Part shown: positions 42,405 through 53,900 of the stretch, in pieces
Layout of the letters: each line of letters starts with the position of its first letter
How positions within the stretch are numbered: the first letter of the stretch is position 1
Source: Saussurea involucrata
Lineage: Eukaryota; Streptophyta; Magnoliopsida; Asterales; Asteraceae
NCBI GenBank assembly: GCA_033807775.1
Contig: CM066319.1
Location: forward strand, 161,138,983-161,202,982
Direction: 5' to 3'
Length of the DNA stretch: 64,000 nucleotides
Position numbers and translations under genes: made by a program
Notes under the pieces: model-generated
The model's database searches: none
What the model was told of the DNA's origin: nothing
The model's input: only the letters and a program-made list of their open reading frames with translations

Positions 42405-44141
42405 CTATTGTAACTCCCCGACTGGTGCCTCGTTCAGCCATAGAAAATGAATGAAATCGTACAACTTTGCCGTTACGCTAACCTGCCCAAAAAAGAAAAA
42501 AAAACAATTCTGGTTATTGAGCGAATGCCAAAGCTTGAGTTTGTTGAAGAAGCAACTTCGACCCATGTACGTAAAATGCGTTAGTCGGGTTTAAATCTTA
42601 TCTCTAATGTGTCCAATATGTAAAAAAAATAGTTGAAAAGAATATGGGTCAAAGTCAAACATGTTGAAAGGTTTAAGGCTATGTTTGGCAAACTAGTTGA
42701 TAAGAGCATCTCCAACAGCTTCTTCAAAATTTCTCCAAAATGGAGAACCAAAAGCCAAAATCTCCAAAAAAAATTACATTCATCTCCAACAGATTCCCCA
42801 TTTTAGAGAAAAAAACATTGATTATAATATTAAAATATTCCATTTATCTATTAAAATATTATTTCTCCCTCTACATATTTATTTTCAAAGTTTCCTATTG
42901 GTCCTCTCACTGATAGTTTTGGGGAAGCTGTTGGAGCAAAAGTAGAGCTCAAAATCCCCATATTCTCCATTTTCTCAAAAATGGGGAGGCTGTTGGAGAT
43001 GCTCTAAGCTAGTCGTTGGCTGAAAAACTAGTTATTGGTTGATAAGCTAAATGACTATGTAAAATGACCTATAAAGACATGTTGAAAATTTTATTGGAAA
43101 ACTATTAGGGGCATAATTGGGAAAAAAATGAAAAAAAAAACCCAGAAACTTATTGAAATGCCACTTCACGTTGAAGTAATGTTTTAATAAGCTAGTTTTT
43201 ATGCCTTCCAAACAGGGCTTTTTCAAAACACGGCTTAACACTTAAAAGTCGTCCAAAATGCATTCAAATGACTTGACCCGTCCTATATTTTTACCCATCT
43301 CAACCCATAATCCAACCCGCCCATTTCGTCACCTAAATGAATCACTGAATTAGGGATAACGTAGGTAGCATACCTTGTAAGGGGTTGGATTCAGTCGTCT
43401 CATGTGATCAGGCCGCATTTGTTCCAATTGTGAGATACAACGTTCCCTGTTCTGCTTAAGCGTCGGCAATTCTTCTCTTTTTTTGTCTTCATATAAACAT
43501 GCACAAATTGGGTTACATTGTGGAAGGTTTTAGGGTATTAATTTGACATGGGTAGTTTAGTAATTTACAATCTTGTCCCAACCTGTATTTCCGGGCCAAT
43601 AACACTTCATAAGCTCCTCAACACGTTGTGGCACCACGTAAGCTCTCTTGGATTCATTAAACGGGTGGCGACATAAAATTCTTTCGCCTACCTGTCGTTA
43701 AGTGTCAAATGGAAACAAATCAATGACAGCTATTTACAAAGTCGAAAATTATACATAATTTAACATGGGTAGTTTAGTGACTTGCCTTTGGAGGTGGTTC
43801 ATTTTCGCCCGACATTATGTCCAAAAGGGGGTAACCTTCCTTGCCGTATAATCTAAAAGATCGTTTTTTACATGGAATAGAGACCTACCACCAAAATATA
43901 CATTTGTTAATGAAGATTATTCAGATTACAAACGAAAAGCGTAAGCAAATTTCAAACCTTTGAGACATCTTCTGAAAGCTTAATACGCGGCTGATTATTT
44001 ATCTCGACAAGCTTGAAAACACAACCTAGAGCAGCTTGAGCATAACAAGTGACCAAATTGGTCCCGATTCCAAAGGCATCTACCTCATGACCCTGAGCAG
44101 GAAAAGTAACCGATTGTAAACATGGAATGCTGCCAATTATG

Positions 44142-44208
<67 letters not shown>

Positions 44209-44435
44209 GCTCCGTAAAATGCAAACCTTGCATTTGTTGCACCCCTTACAAACCATAGTCTGCATATGTGCAGACTGGTTCTGCATATATGCATATGAAT
44301 ACGTGCAAGAATATACATATAATGGACATACATTCATATGGGACAATGCATATATGCAGAACCAGAACCAGTCTGCACATATGCAGACTGTGGTTTGTAA
44401 GGGGTGCAACAAATACATGGTTTGTATTTGATTTG

Positions 44436-44466
<31 letters not shown>

Positions 44467-44953
44467 GGGGTTGGGTTCCAGTGAGAAGCGTCAGAAGTGG
44501 TGATCAACTGTTGGATGAGAAATGGATGCACATTAGGATGAGATGCACTGAGATGCACCGGATCGATTCCCTTCTAAGCCGCAATTGGGAGGGCATTTGA
44601 TTAAAAGTGATCAATGTTTCAGATCCACTTCTCATGCTTCTCACGTTAACCTCAATTTCTCACACGATCCTTCACCATATATACGATATATATATACATA
44701 TATGGGGTCAGTTTCAGGGAAAACTGCAAAAAAAAAGAAAAAAGAAAATGAGGAACACACTGGTGACCATTCATTTGGACAGTATGCACGTGTGAATACA
44801 AGTAATTTGTAGCATGCACTTGTGCATCATCTACGCATGCATAAAAACCAAAAAACAACTCCAATTACCACATGTGCATACTGTCCAGATGAACAAGTCA
44901 CCGGTGTGTTCCTCAATTTTTCATTTTATTGAGGTGGTTTCCCGTGAACCTCC

Positions 44954-45017
<64 letters not shown>

Positions 45018-48000
45018 AGCGTCCGAAGTTTCCATCTCTTTATATAAACTAGAAGTAAATTTTCTCAATTGGTGGAGTACTGTATCTTTATTCTGATCCA
45101 AATTCTCATCAAGTAAAATTTTGATCAACAAGAAGGATACAATATACCAACAGTAATAGCAGCTTTTTAAAATTTATAAATATTTACTTCTTGATGATAC
45201 TTGCCTGTTTGTTTAAAGCATCCAAGGTTTCCTCATTGAGGTCATTGCTAGCAGTGATACCAGTCTTTCCAAAATCAGGAACCCCAAATTCCTTTTCAAC
45301 GGTCTGAAAGAACTTCCTCGTTTCACATGACAGATAAGCAAGATCACCAGAGTCTAATCTAATGCCCCTTGCTTTGTACCTGCAAAAAACAGAAACAAAA
45401 GCCTACATGTGAACTTACTGGCACAAAAGATGCAAATAGACTAAATTATACAAATTTACGGATATACCCCAGATCATTTAGTGCTAGAGCAACAGCGCAG
45501 AAGTTAGGAATACCACTCCTCATCACCTGGAAGAAATAACAAAACACAGCTGTGTTAATTAATTTGGTAATAAACAACATTTAAAACATTCCGAGAAACA
45601 TCCGACTTACATCATAAGTGTCTACAAGAGCTAGAAAGTTGTCTGGAAATGCCAAGGCGTACGAAATGAAAGCAGCTAGCTCACTCTGGTTAGTCTCGCC
45701 AAAAATACCCTTCAATATACTTAGCCTCTGAAACATATAAAAAAAAAGCAGAGTAATATATAATATATGTGTATATATAAAAAGATACATGCAATGGAAA
45801 AGCACAGAAAGTATTGAATCAGACATAAGCCATGAGAGTATGGTCAGACCTTCAGTTTGCTTAACCATGTCTGAACAGCACTAACGAAATCCTGGCATAC
45901 GTGAGAGCCATCATGACTTCGGAGAGACTTATCTATAATCTCATCGGTTCCCTACAATCATCAACAGATTAATTAAAGTAAATTACAAATACTTTAAACC
46001 ATAACTGCTAAATAAGTTCAAGAAGATGGCACATGCCACATAACTTTAACAATGGAGTTCTTAATTAATGCAATGGGTTTTAAAACATGAAATAGAATAT
46101 AATTCATCAGGAAATTAAAAAGAACTCCTCTAAACAGAACAAAATGGTTATATACTTATATATTGCACCAACCATGAATGAGCTAACAAAAGCATGAGAA
46201 TGTGTTCCACGGAGCGGTATTCCAAATAATTTTCCAGCTGCACAATTGCTGTCAACACACAGCAAATTCGCTAAGGTAGTGTTAGAACACAATCAATGAT
46301 CCACCATCATTTAAGGTTGTACTATACGTGGTCAATAGGATCACCTTGTTGCATCAAATCCTCCCATGTAGCAATACTTTGATGCCCCTATACCACCATC
46401 CGGGCCCTACAAACCAAAAAAAACACGGTAACGGAGCTGTTTGTTTACCTCTTAAGAGTTCCATTAAGAGGCAACCTCTGAATCGTTAAGAGGTGAATCT
46501 TGTTTGGCAAAAAAAAAGTCTGCCTCTTAATGGTTCTAAAACCGTCTGAATGATTCTGTATCTTGGGCCTCCCTTAACCATTCAGCGCCCTAATTTCATT
46601 CTGAACAATTACCAAACAACCATATTTCATTTTGCACTATATCATAAGAGCCTATTAATCATTCTGACCACTTAATCATCCTGCACTAACCCATTCAGCA
46701 ACTGCCAAACAGCCCCTAAATAACCCTCTGAATGCATTAATTGGTAGAGATAAACAGACATATAACAACCTGTGCCCGCCGTAGCCCAAACTCAAGAAGA
46801 ACTTTGGATTTTCCAGCAACAAAACGATGCCTTGCAGCATTTGTAGTGACTAGTGATGCATAATTTATAAGATTCACATAAGGAGTTTCCAACAATTGAA
46901 CCACCTGTAAGAAGTAAAACCAATATAGGGATGCATTATAGACCTTAATGAGAGCTTTCATTTTAAAAATGTTTCAAAAAATAACTTCTAGAATGAACCA
47001 GTTCATATGACTCACAGCCACTGGGCCTTCAACCCTCATCAAGGGTACTTTAGGAAAAACAACAGACCCCTCAGTAATAGCATATACTTCCACATCGGAA
47101 CAATCAATTCCTTCAAGATAATCAAAGAAGCCATCCTAATCTCGACACAAGAAAATTTGTTAGTAAAACGGTACCAATACTTTAATATGTTTCTATTAAG
47201 GATCAAGTATTAAGCTACTCTTAATGCATCTGATTTGATGCTTACCTCACATGTTGGAGATAAGCTTTCTCGAATAAAAGCAATCTCTTCCTTTGAAAAT
47301 TTAAAATTGGCAATGAACCTTATGCACTCTTCCAGACCAGCAAAAACTGTATACTCACCACCAAATGGGTTCCGTCGAAAATATAAGTCAAACCTGAAAA
47401 ATAAGCCAAAGATTACAACATAACATATCAAGGTTAAGACAACCATACAGCCCATGGGTGTTTATTGAACTACTGTTGGAAACAGAGGGGTTCTACATTG
47501 ATTCAAATATCAAAATTCAATCATAATGGTAAATGAAACATTAATCAAGCCCAACTAATTAGTTGTTACAAGTACCATTACAATTAAACAAAAAAAAAAT
47601 TGGTCTTAATGCTAAAGTTCCCAAATCATTTTGAAACCTGCATGCCCTAAATCAACTGCAGCCAATCTCAAGAGTTGAGACACTTCAAATTAGAAATTGT
47701 AACATTTTCATCCGTTTATCATATGATTATAATTTAAAAACGCTAGGCAGATTAGTGACACTAGAGGAATCAATCTATTGCATCTAACACCAAACACCAA
47801 ATAAACAAATCAAACATTAAACGAAAATCAAAATCAAAATAATTGAATGAAAAAACAGCAATTGAGAAACTAACACAGCACGTTCGTTATGCTTTCCAGC
47901 TTTCCAGTACGCATAAGCCATGGTGAACTGATAGAGATCGTTGAGAAGCGGCGTAACCATTGGATTGGTGGGGCCATCGATCGCCGCCGGACGACGGTTG

Positions 48001-48047
48001 TGTTCATCATCCTTAAGATCACCGTTAACTTTAGGTTTCACCTCCAT
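42405..48047 (-). CDS. NAPRT: Nicotinate phosphoribosyltransferase, 15 exons
   Basis: The enzyme joins nicotinate to PRPP (with ATP) to form nicotinate mononucleotide, the Preiss-Handler entry to NAD. Exons: 48047-47875, 47393-47246, 47135-47016, 46904-46770, 46406-46345, 46248-46173, 45951-45850, 45727-45611, 45526-45468, 45379-45205, 44092-43958, 43884-43786, 43691-43583, 43486-43374, 42482-42405. All phases fit and give 566 residues, close to plant NAPRT (about 557). Seen: GPTNPMVTPLLNDLYQFTMA at the N-terminus, NPFGGEYTVFAGLEE, AARHRFVAGKSK, the family signature GIPLRGTHSH, TASNDLNEETLDALNKQ, and an end in WLNEAPVGELQ. Two introns (10 and 12) use GC donors. Intron 10 is 1.1 kb and full of foldback repeats; intron 4 holds a hAT-like MITE. 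The gene looks functional. Confidence 0.97.
42677..43220. mobile_element. hAT-like repeat holding a Tourist MITE, NAPRT intron 14
   Basis: Left GGCTATGTTTGGCAAACTAG and right TTCCAAACAGGGC are loosely inverted, with inner GATAAGCTAGT / ATAAGCTAGT blocks. It lies in the intron between exons 14 and 15 of NAPRT. The Tourist element 42704-43004 sits inside it. Confidence 0.5.
42704..43004. mobile_element. Tourist-like MITE (301 bp), NAPRT intron 14
   Basis: GAGCATCTCCAACAGC and GCTGTTGGAGATGCTC are perfect inverted ends, flanked by TAA (42701-42703, 43005-43007). Same family as 41201-41552. It is non-coding. Confidence 0.88.
44143..44208. repeat. TA/GA microsatellite in NAPRT intron 10
   Basis: About 45 bp of TA repeat followed by a GA repeat separates the exon 11 acceptor side from the first foldback element. 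Confidence 0.9.
44229..44415. mobile_element. Foldback element 1 in NAPRT intron 10
   Basis: A stem of about 60 bp (with GTTGCACCCCTTACAAACCA and GTCTGCATATGTGCAGACTG) is repeated in inverse orientation at 44350-44412, leaving a loop of about 60 bp. The arms are nearly perfect and contain inner palindromes of their own. It is flanked by TA repeats. Confidence 0.75.
44467..44690. mobile_element. Foldback element 2 in NAPRT intron 10
   Basis: It starts GGGGTTGGGTTCCAGTGAGA after a TA run and ends before ATATATATATAC. GTGAGAAGCGTCAGAAGTGG and CCACTTCTCATGCTTCTCAC are inverted copies. The GGGTTGGGTTC start is shared with the 18868-19090 element, so they may be one family. Confidence 0.6.
44702..44960. 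mobile_element. Foldback element 3 in NAPRT intron 10
   Basis: TGAGGAACACACTGGTGACC and TCACCGGTGTGTTCCTCA, and GGACAGTATGCACGTGTG and CACATGTGCATACTGTCC, are inverted pairs. CT and TA microsatellites border its right side (44949-45015). Confidence 0.65.
46436..46722. mobile_element. hAT-like MITE in NAPRT intron 4
   Basis: Left GGAGCTGTTTGTTTACC and right TGCCAAACAGCCCC are inverted ends. Internal GTCTGAATGATTCTG and CATTAAGAGGC words match the 28994-29302 repeat. No 8 bp duplication was found. Confidence 0.55.
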
Positions 48048-48458
48048 TCTATGTGTGTTGTGTAACCAATCAAAGATGCCACACCTTGTAAAAGCTTCGT
48101 AGTTTTCGTCCCCTTATCTACACAAATATATCAACAAATACGTCTGGTTCAGATAGAAAGGGGGTCGATGGAATCGAAGAAGTGGAGAAAGAAGGAGACA
48201 AAAAGGGTGGTGGTTGCGGTGGTGGTGGTGGTGGCGTCGCCGAAGTGGGGTTGTGCTATGATGATTCTGTTGAGTGAGGAGTCGTGATTTTTTTTCTACT
48301 TGAAATCAACTTTTTTCCATTCTTTGTTTATGTTCTTTAGATACTCTCTCTATGGACCAGTATCTCTGCATTTTACTAAAAATAATATAACTTTTGTAAT
48401 ATAAATGCTATTAAATATTTTATTTTACATTGAAAATATAAAATTCTGTAAAAGGGTG
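48048..48458. other. 5' flank of NAPRT
   Basis: This is the presumed 5' UTR and promoter of the minus-strand NAPRT gene. A GGTGGTGGTGG-type simple repeat lies at about 48208-48233. No other gene is seen. Confidence 0.45.
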
Positions 48459-48467
48459 TTTAAAAAA

Positions 48468-48850
48468 GGGAAATTAATTAAAATACCCCAAGATTGAAAG
48501 TGACTTACCAAAATACCCAAAAAAATTATTTTCTTACCAAAATGCCCTCTTTTTCCGCGGGGGAGCCCTCTATAGCGGGCAGGGACTGAAAGTGTAAATT
48601 TTTGCAAGATTATTTACACTTTCATTCCCCATAGCAGGCCATCGCGGGCCGCGTTTGAGCCATCGCGGGTCTCGATCGCGGGGGCCAGGGACTGAAAGTG
48701 TAAATATTTCTTGCAAAAGTTTTCACAATTGGTCCCTGTCCGCGATCGCGGGATCTTATCGCGGAAAAAAGGGCATTTCGGTAAGAAATTAATTTTTTGG
48801 GGTATTTTGGTAAGTCAACTTCAAACTTGGGGTATTTTAATTAATTTCCC
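48468..48850. mobile_element. MULE MITE with perfect 9 bp duplication (383 bp)
   Basis: The ends GGGAAATTAATTAAAATACC and complement are those of the family at 9056, 15845 and 20781. TTTAAAAAA is duplicated exactly (48459-48467, 48851-48859). Inside are CpG-rich CCGCGATCGCGG-type words around GGGACTGAAAGTGTAAAT repeats. It is the minimal form of the family and fixes its Mutator-type 9 bp duplication. Confidence 0.93.
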
Positions 48851-48859
48851 TTTAAAAAA

Positions 48860-49800
48860 TTCATATCCGGTATCGTAACAGGGTGGGTCTCATTCTTTTA
48901 CGCCTTGCTAAATCATACCGTTTTTTATGGCTTGAGCGAAGCCGTCCATGGGGAGGGCGGGCCAGTACATGCCCAAGACCCAAAGAAAGAAAATAGGACC
49001 CAAAAATTTTAAGTATATATATTAGATAGTAGTAGTGAAAAAAAACTATAGATAAAAAAGACAAAAAAATTAATATATAATAGGACTCAAAAATGAATTT
49101 AACATTATATTAAGAACTCAAACATGTGTTAATTAATTACATTGAACAATACAATGTATCTCTGAGTTTTTTTTTTATCTAGTACTAATATCTAAAAACC
49201 ATTTTTACCTATAAACCTGGATATATATTCCATTACTCATCTTCCACATACTCTTGATTATTCTATCCGCATAAATTTTATTTTTGTGTTATAATATATT
49301 AGATTTCTTGTTATTAACTAAGAAAAATTCTATCTTTTGAAAACAATTATCAACTATATGAGACGACCCAAGTTATATCTATATTTAGGATTTCAAAATT
49401 ATCTTTTTTTTATACATTATTGACTTCTTATTACCTAATATTGAGTGCATGAATCTTAAGTACTCTTTTATCTCTAAAACAAGAATAAAATCTCAAACTA
49501 TAACCAACATGGACTTTTGATTCTAAGTTTGATGGTTCTTAAAAAGTTTGTTTCAACTCTAAAAGTTTAAAATGGTGATGAACCATTAACATCAGGTAAC
49601 GTGTGAAAACTTAACCATTAGTTAGTTGCTTTAAGCTTAAAAGATCAAATTGAGTGGCATATCTAAGTGACATAAGTGCATTCTATTTTAACACAAATTG
49701 TTAGTTTAACCACTGACTCCCTGAGAAGAACGATACCCTGCATATCCTATCACTAGGTTTGAGTTCGGCTTATAAGTTTTAAACCTTGTGTGTTTAACGA
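48860..49800. other. Intergenic DNA, no gene seen
   Basis: AT-rich sequence without a supported ORF. From about 49440 it may be decayed retrotransposon, since it runs into the SIRE-type pol fragment, but nothing in it is recognisable. Confidence 0.4.
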
Positions 49801-50131
49801 CACGTGCATCAAGCATGTATTGTCAGTGATAAAGATGGAAACCTTGCTTGCACTGGTACTCGTATGGAGAATGTCTATGTCATCAACATGGACTTTCCAA
49901 CACTGAAAACATCTGTTTTTATCTCTAAAGCCTCCTCAGATGTGAACTGACTATGGCACAAAAGACTCTCACATCTGAACTTCAAGACGTTGAATGATCT
50001 TTCAAAGAAAGAACTTGTCACTGGATTGCCTCAACACTCATATGCTAAGGAATCTATATGTTCAACATGTGAGAAAAGGAAGCAAACCAAAACCAGTTTC
50101 AAATCTAAGAAAGTCTCTTCATCTACTCCAC
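49801..50131 (+). pseudogene. SIRE-type pol fragment (pre-integrase), plus strand
   Basis: With frame changes and stops the plus strand reads NVYVINMDFP, LWHKRLSHLNFKTLN and KKELVTGLPQHSYAK, then a CSTCEKRKQ zinc-binding stretch. This is the GAG-pre-integrase domain of a close relative of the element to its right, but in opposite orientation. It stops abruptly at the LTR fragment, at the codon for the Met-Asp of the LLHMD motif. Confidence 0.85.
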
Positions 50132-50714
50132 ATGGATGAACAGTGTAGTATCAGAGTGGTTGTACGATTTCAGACAGTCGGAGGTTCTTTTCTGACATTT
50201 CGTACGGAGTTGTGCAAGGGTGGTTAAGACAAAAGTACTTTGTACGGAGGACTTCATGATCAGCTTTCGTTGATTCAGAGTATTATCATTATCTATTCAG
50301 CGAATGATAAAGTTCAGCGATAGCTGAAGTCTTGTACTTGATACTTCACGTTGAGTGGACAAATCTGAGTCTTCGCTGATCCGCATCAGTTCATTAGGAG
50401 ACTTGTCGCTGGTTCTTGAGCTTGATCTTCGACTTCAGCGTAGAACCTATGTTGACGTGAAACTTGTCTTCAGGGATCATAAGTAAACAACTAACTTATC
50501 AGCGATCACCATAAGTACTGAACAGACTCAGGCAATTATGGTGAACAGTTTCGCTGAATGTTTAATCTAAAGAGCGAGAGTTCCTATCAGCGGTACTGGA
50601 AGATCTTAGTACTTATCAGCGATAGTGAAACTCTGATACATATTGTTTACTTACAATTTTCACTAAGTATATAAGAGAGGGTCATTATCAAATCACTGAG
50701 GGTTTGGATCAACA
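50132..50714 (-). repeat. Truncated 3' LTR of the SIRE element
   Basis: This 583 bp matches the right-hand part of the full LTR (about 62289-62870) with very few differences (for example GTTGTG for GTCGTG). Its outer 390 bp is missing, replaced by the pol fragment. The inner end GGATCAACA is followed by ATCTCCCCCTATTTG, the complement of a polypurine tract. Confidence 0.92.
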
Positions 50715-50980
50715 ATCTCCCCCTATTTGATTATGACATAGCAACAAAGAAAATTGCTATTTAATGAAAACATAAAGATAAAAAGAACTCATAAAATATT
50801 TGTCGCTTTTACTGTTTTCTGGGATCTTTTCAGTACTGATGGAGTAAAGTACATTCGCTGAAATCTTTCTTTAAAACTTTGAATCAGGTTACAATGAGAA
50901 ATGGAAAGATTACATGTACAAGCGAAATAAATTACAAGTACAAAAGAATAACTGATACAATAGAGAAATAGGCGATCATA

Positions 50981-53900
50981 TCAGTTTGTAAAGGGTTCTT
51001 CCTTAATGAGAAGTTCATCAAGGGTCATTGATGTGGTGGGAATCATCCAGTCAGGAACGGTTACACCTTGTTTTCTTTTGATCAGCGCTTCTTCAAAAAT
51101 CAAGGCTTTCAGATGTCGTGCCTGAGGGTCATTCCTGAAGTCACACCAGTAGATGAGATCTCTCAGCTGTTCGATGGGAGTGATGTGAAGTTCATAGATG
51201 CGTTGAAAATGCTTTCCACCATCGTAGTCATTGAAAAATATCCCGTAGGGTTCGCTTATGACTTTGCCAGGGATGAAAGTCTCACCGGGAGGAAGAGATG
51301 TGTCAAGCATGGAAAGATCAGGATCATGACCAAGGACTTCAACACGTGAAAAACCAATACCTGTTTCATTTCGTATGACAGGGCCATCAATTGAAGATTT
51401 AGATTTCTTCTTCTTCGCTGAGGCCTTTCTTTTCTGACTTTCGAGAGGAGGAGGAGGAGGAATATCCACACAGGAGTAGACTAAGTCGATTTGTTTGTTG
51501 ATCAGCTTTTCAACATGTTCCTTGTACTTCGACTGAGACTTCTGGATGGCTAACCTGATCTCCAACCATTCAGAGAGACCGTACTTCGTTATGGCTTCAG
51601 CATAGAATTTTTCGTACTTCTTATCTTCTCTGAATATCTCGACTTCAGTAATTGAAACAAGGGTTGTTCTTCCAGAGATGAATACCTTGTTGATTTTGGC
51701 AGGAGAGAGTCTGTAGTTGACCTTTTCTTTGCACCAGGCTAAAGTGGACTGAGACACAGTTCTCTTTTCTTCAGTTATCTTCTTGGCATCTTCCCAGAGC
51801 TGACGTTGAACTTCAATAGGAACTCTTTTCAGCTTGGGGTCTTTCACTGATCGTTTAGAAAGCTGGATGGCGTATTCTCTGTCCTTTTTCTTCAGCTTCC
51901 TTTCTTTCAGCGATTAATCTTTCAGCTCTGAGGTGATCCTTGTATTCCTTTTGGGAAATTCTGAACTTTGGAGGAACTGAAGGAAGTTGATCACACCTCA
52001 GAATGATTCGCTGATCCTCGAATTTCTTTATTATCTCTTCTCTTCTTTTCTGATCCTCTTCACTTAGCTTTTGAGGAGCTAAGGAAGGTCTGCATCTGTG
52101 CGAGAGTAGCTGTTCTTCAGGTTCATCAGTCTCAGAGATTAAATCTAAGTCTGGGATTATTTCTTCAGCAGCAGCTGGTATTATTGGTGAAGTCGCAGTT
52201 GTGGAACCTTCAGCGATATCCTCAAATAGGGGAGAGGACTAGCTGAAACACAGCGATCTTACAAGTAAGAACTTGGGTAGAATCAGAGAGAGAAAATTTG
52301 TTCAAGTGTATAGGCTTGGGTAGTAGAACTGATAGTGTATGATAGAGGAGGGATGGAGTGAGAGATGTTTAGTGTACCTGACAAACCGGCTTTTCAAGCA
52401 AGATCGTCAGATCGTGATCTTCAGCGACGCTTTTGCCTTTGCCTTTCTCAGCTCCAGAGGCTGAGGGCTTTGTCTTTGTCCACTCCCCTGAAGGTTCATT
52501 TATCAAGATTCCCTTAAGAACTTTGATCCTCGGAGCAGGTTTGACGATAAAGAAGTCATCGTCATCTTCGTCATCATCATCATCATTCTTTGGAGAAGAG
52601 GATGGTTCATCATCAGGGATGTCGACGGCCTCATCATCTTCTGCTTCGGATTCGGTTTTATCAGCTTCTTCTTCGAGTTGCTCCCCCTCAGATACAGAGG
52701 CGAGCTTCTCGGTTTCCTCAGGGTGTTCATCTCCCTGAGGTCCAGCGGCTGCTTCAACTTCAATAGTCTTCTCACCCTCTTCAGCGAAGATGAGGTCTTT
52801 GGTCTTCTCTCCCCTGATAGATTCATCATGGGAAAGGTCTTCAGCGCTCTTGGAGAGATCTTCAGCGCTCTTCTCCCCCTCTTTTTCATGATGACTGGGG
52901 GAGGAATGAGAGGATTCAGCAGCTCGTGTGGTTTCCCTGTCTTCTTGGCCAGGGATCCCCACACAGATTTCAATCGCTGATAATCTGTTTTCTATGCCAG
53001 AAATACCAGATTGACCTTCACAAGTTCAGCACGATCCGCCGTAGTAAAAGATGGAGGTGCAGGGGCAGGTGCAGGGGCGGTCGTGTTTGTCAGAATCTGC
53101 TTCAACAAGTTCTGAATTGAAGAGATGTCATTCTTCATCGTGTTGACATCAGTCTTCACAGAACTCATGTCAGTTTTTACTGAACTGACATCAGCCTTTA
53201 CAGTAGACATGTCACCTTCGAGTGTGCCAACCGATGTCTTCAGCGTTGTTACTTCGCTGGACATGGTGTCAACTGATTTCTTGATATCGAGATAGTCTGT
53301 GTAGATGTCAGCGAGAACTTTGGCAAAGTCGCTGAGAGTTTTATCAACCTTCTTCATATCATCTGCGGAGGCCTTCTCCACCACTGTTGTCAACTTGTTC
53401 AGATTCTCTCCAGCGTTTGTTACAGCTGTAGAGTTATTAGAAAGAGTAGTGGTGAGATCTGTCAGTGTTATCTCCACGGCTTTCAGAGAGGCGTTGATGT
53501 CTCCCAAATTAGGACCTGTAACAGATAAGTACTTTTGAACAAAGGAAAGCTCAGAAGTTTGGAGTTTAGTTACAGTGTATATGGGTTGATGTGTACCTGT
53601 AGGAGGATTGATGAACTAATCAAAATTACGGGTTCCTGAAAAATGTTCCATGTCGTCTTCAAAAGTGCGTTGACGTATGGCCATCTCTGCAGGTACTGTG
53701 CCCATCACTCCTTGAAGAGTATTTTCTTTAACTTCTGGAGGAATGACAGGTGCTTCAGTGATAACCGGAGTAGAGTCCAAATGAGTAGAGGGAGGAGCGA
53801 AGGATAAGAATGGAGGTTGGGTTCTGAGTTCAGCGTTGGATTCGCTGAAAATCACTTCATCAGTCTTTTGAGAGACTGAAGGAGGTTGGGTAGGTTCCAA

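Noticed and set aside
43952..44418. Tyr/Ile-rich ORFs in NAPRT intron 10
   Set aside because: They come from TA and GA microsatellites fused to exon 11 or to hairpin arms.
52433..52738. Ser-rich ORF on the plus strand
   Set aside because: It is the antisense of the acidic Asp/Glu stretch of the SIRE env-like region.
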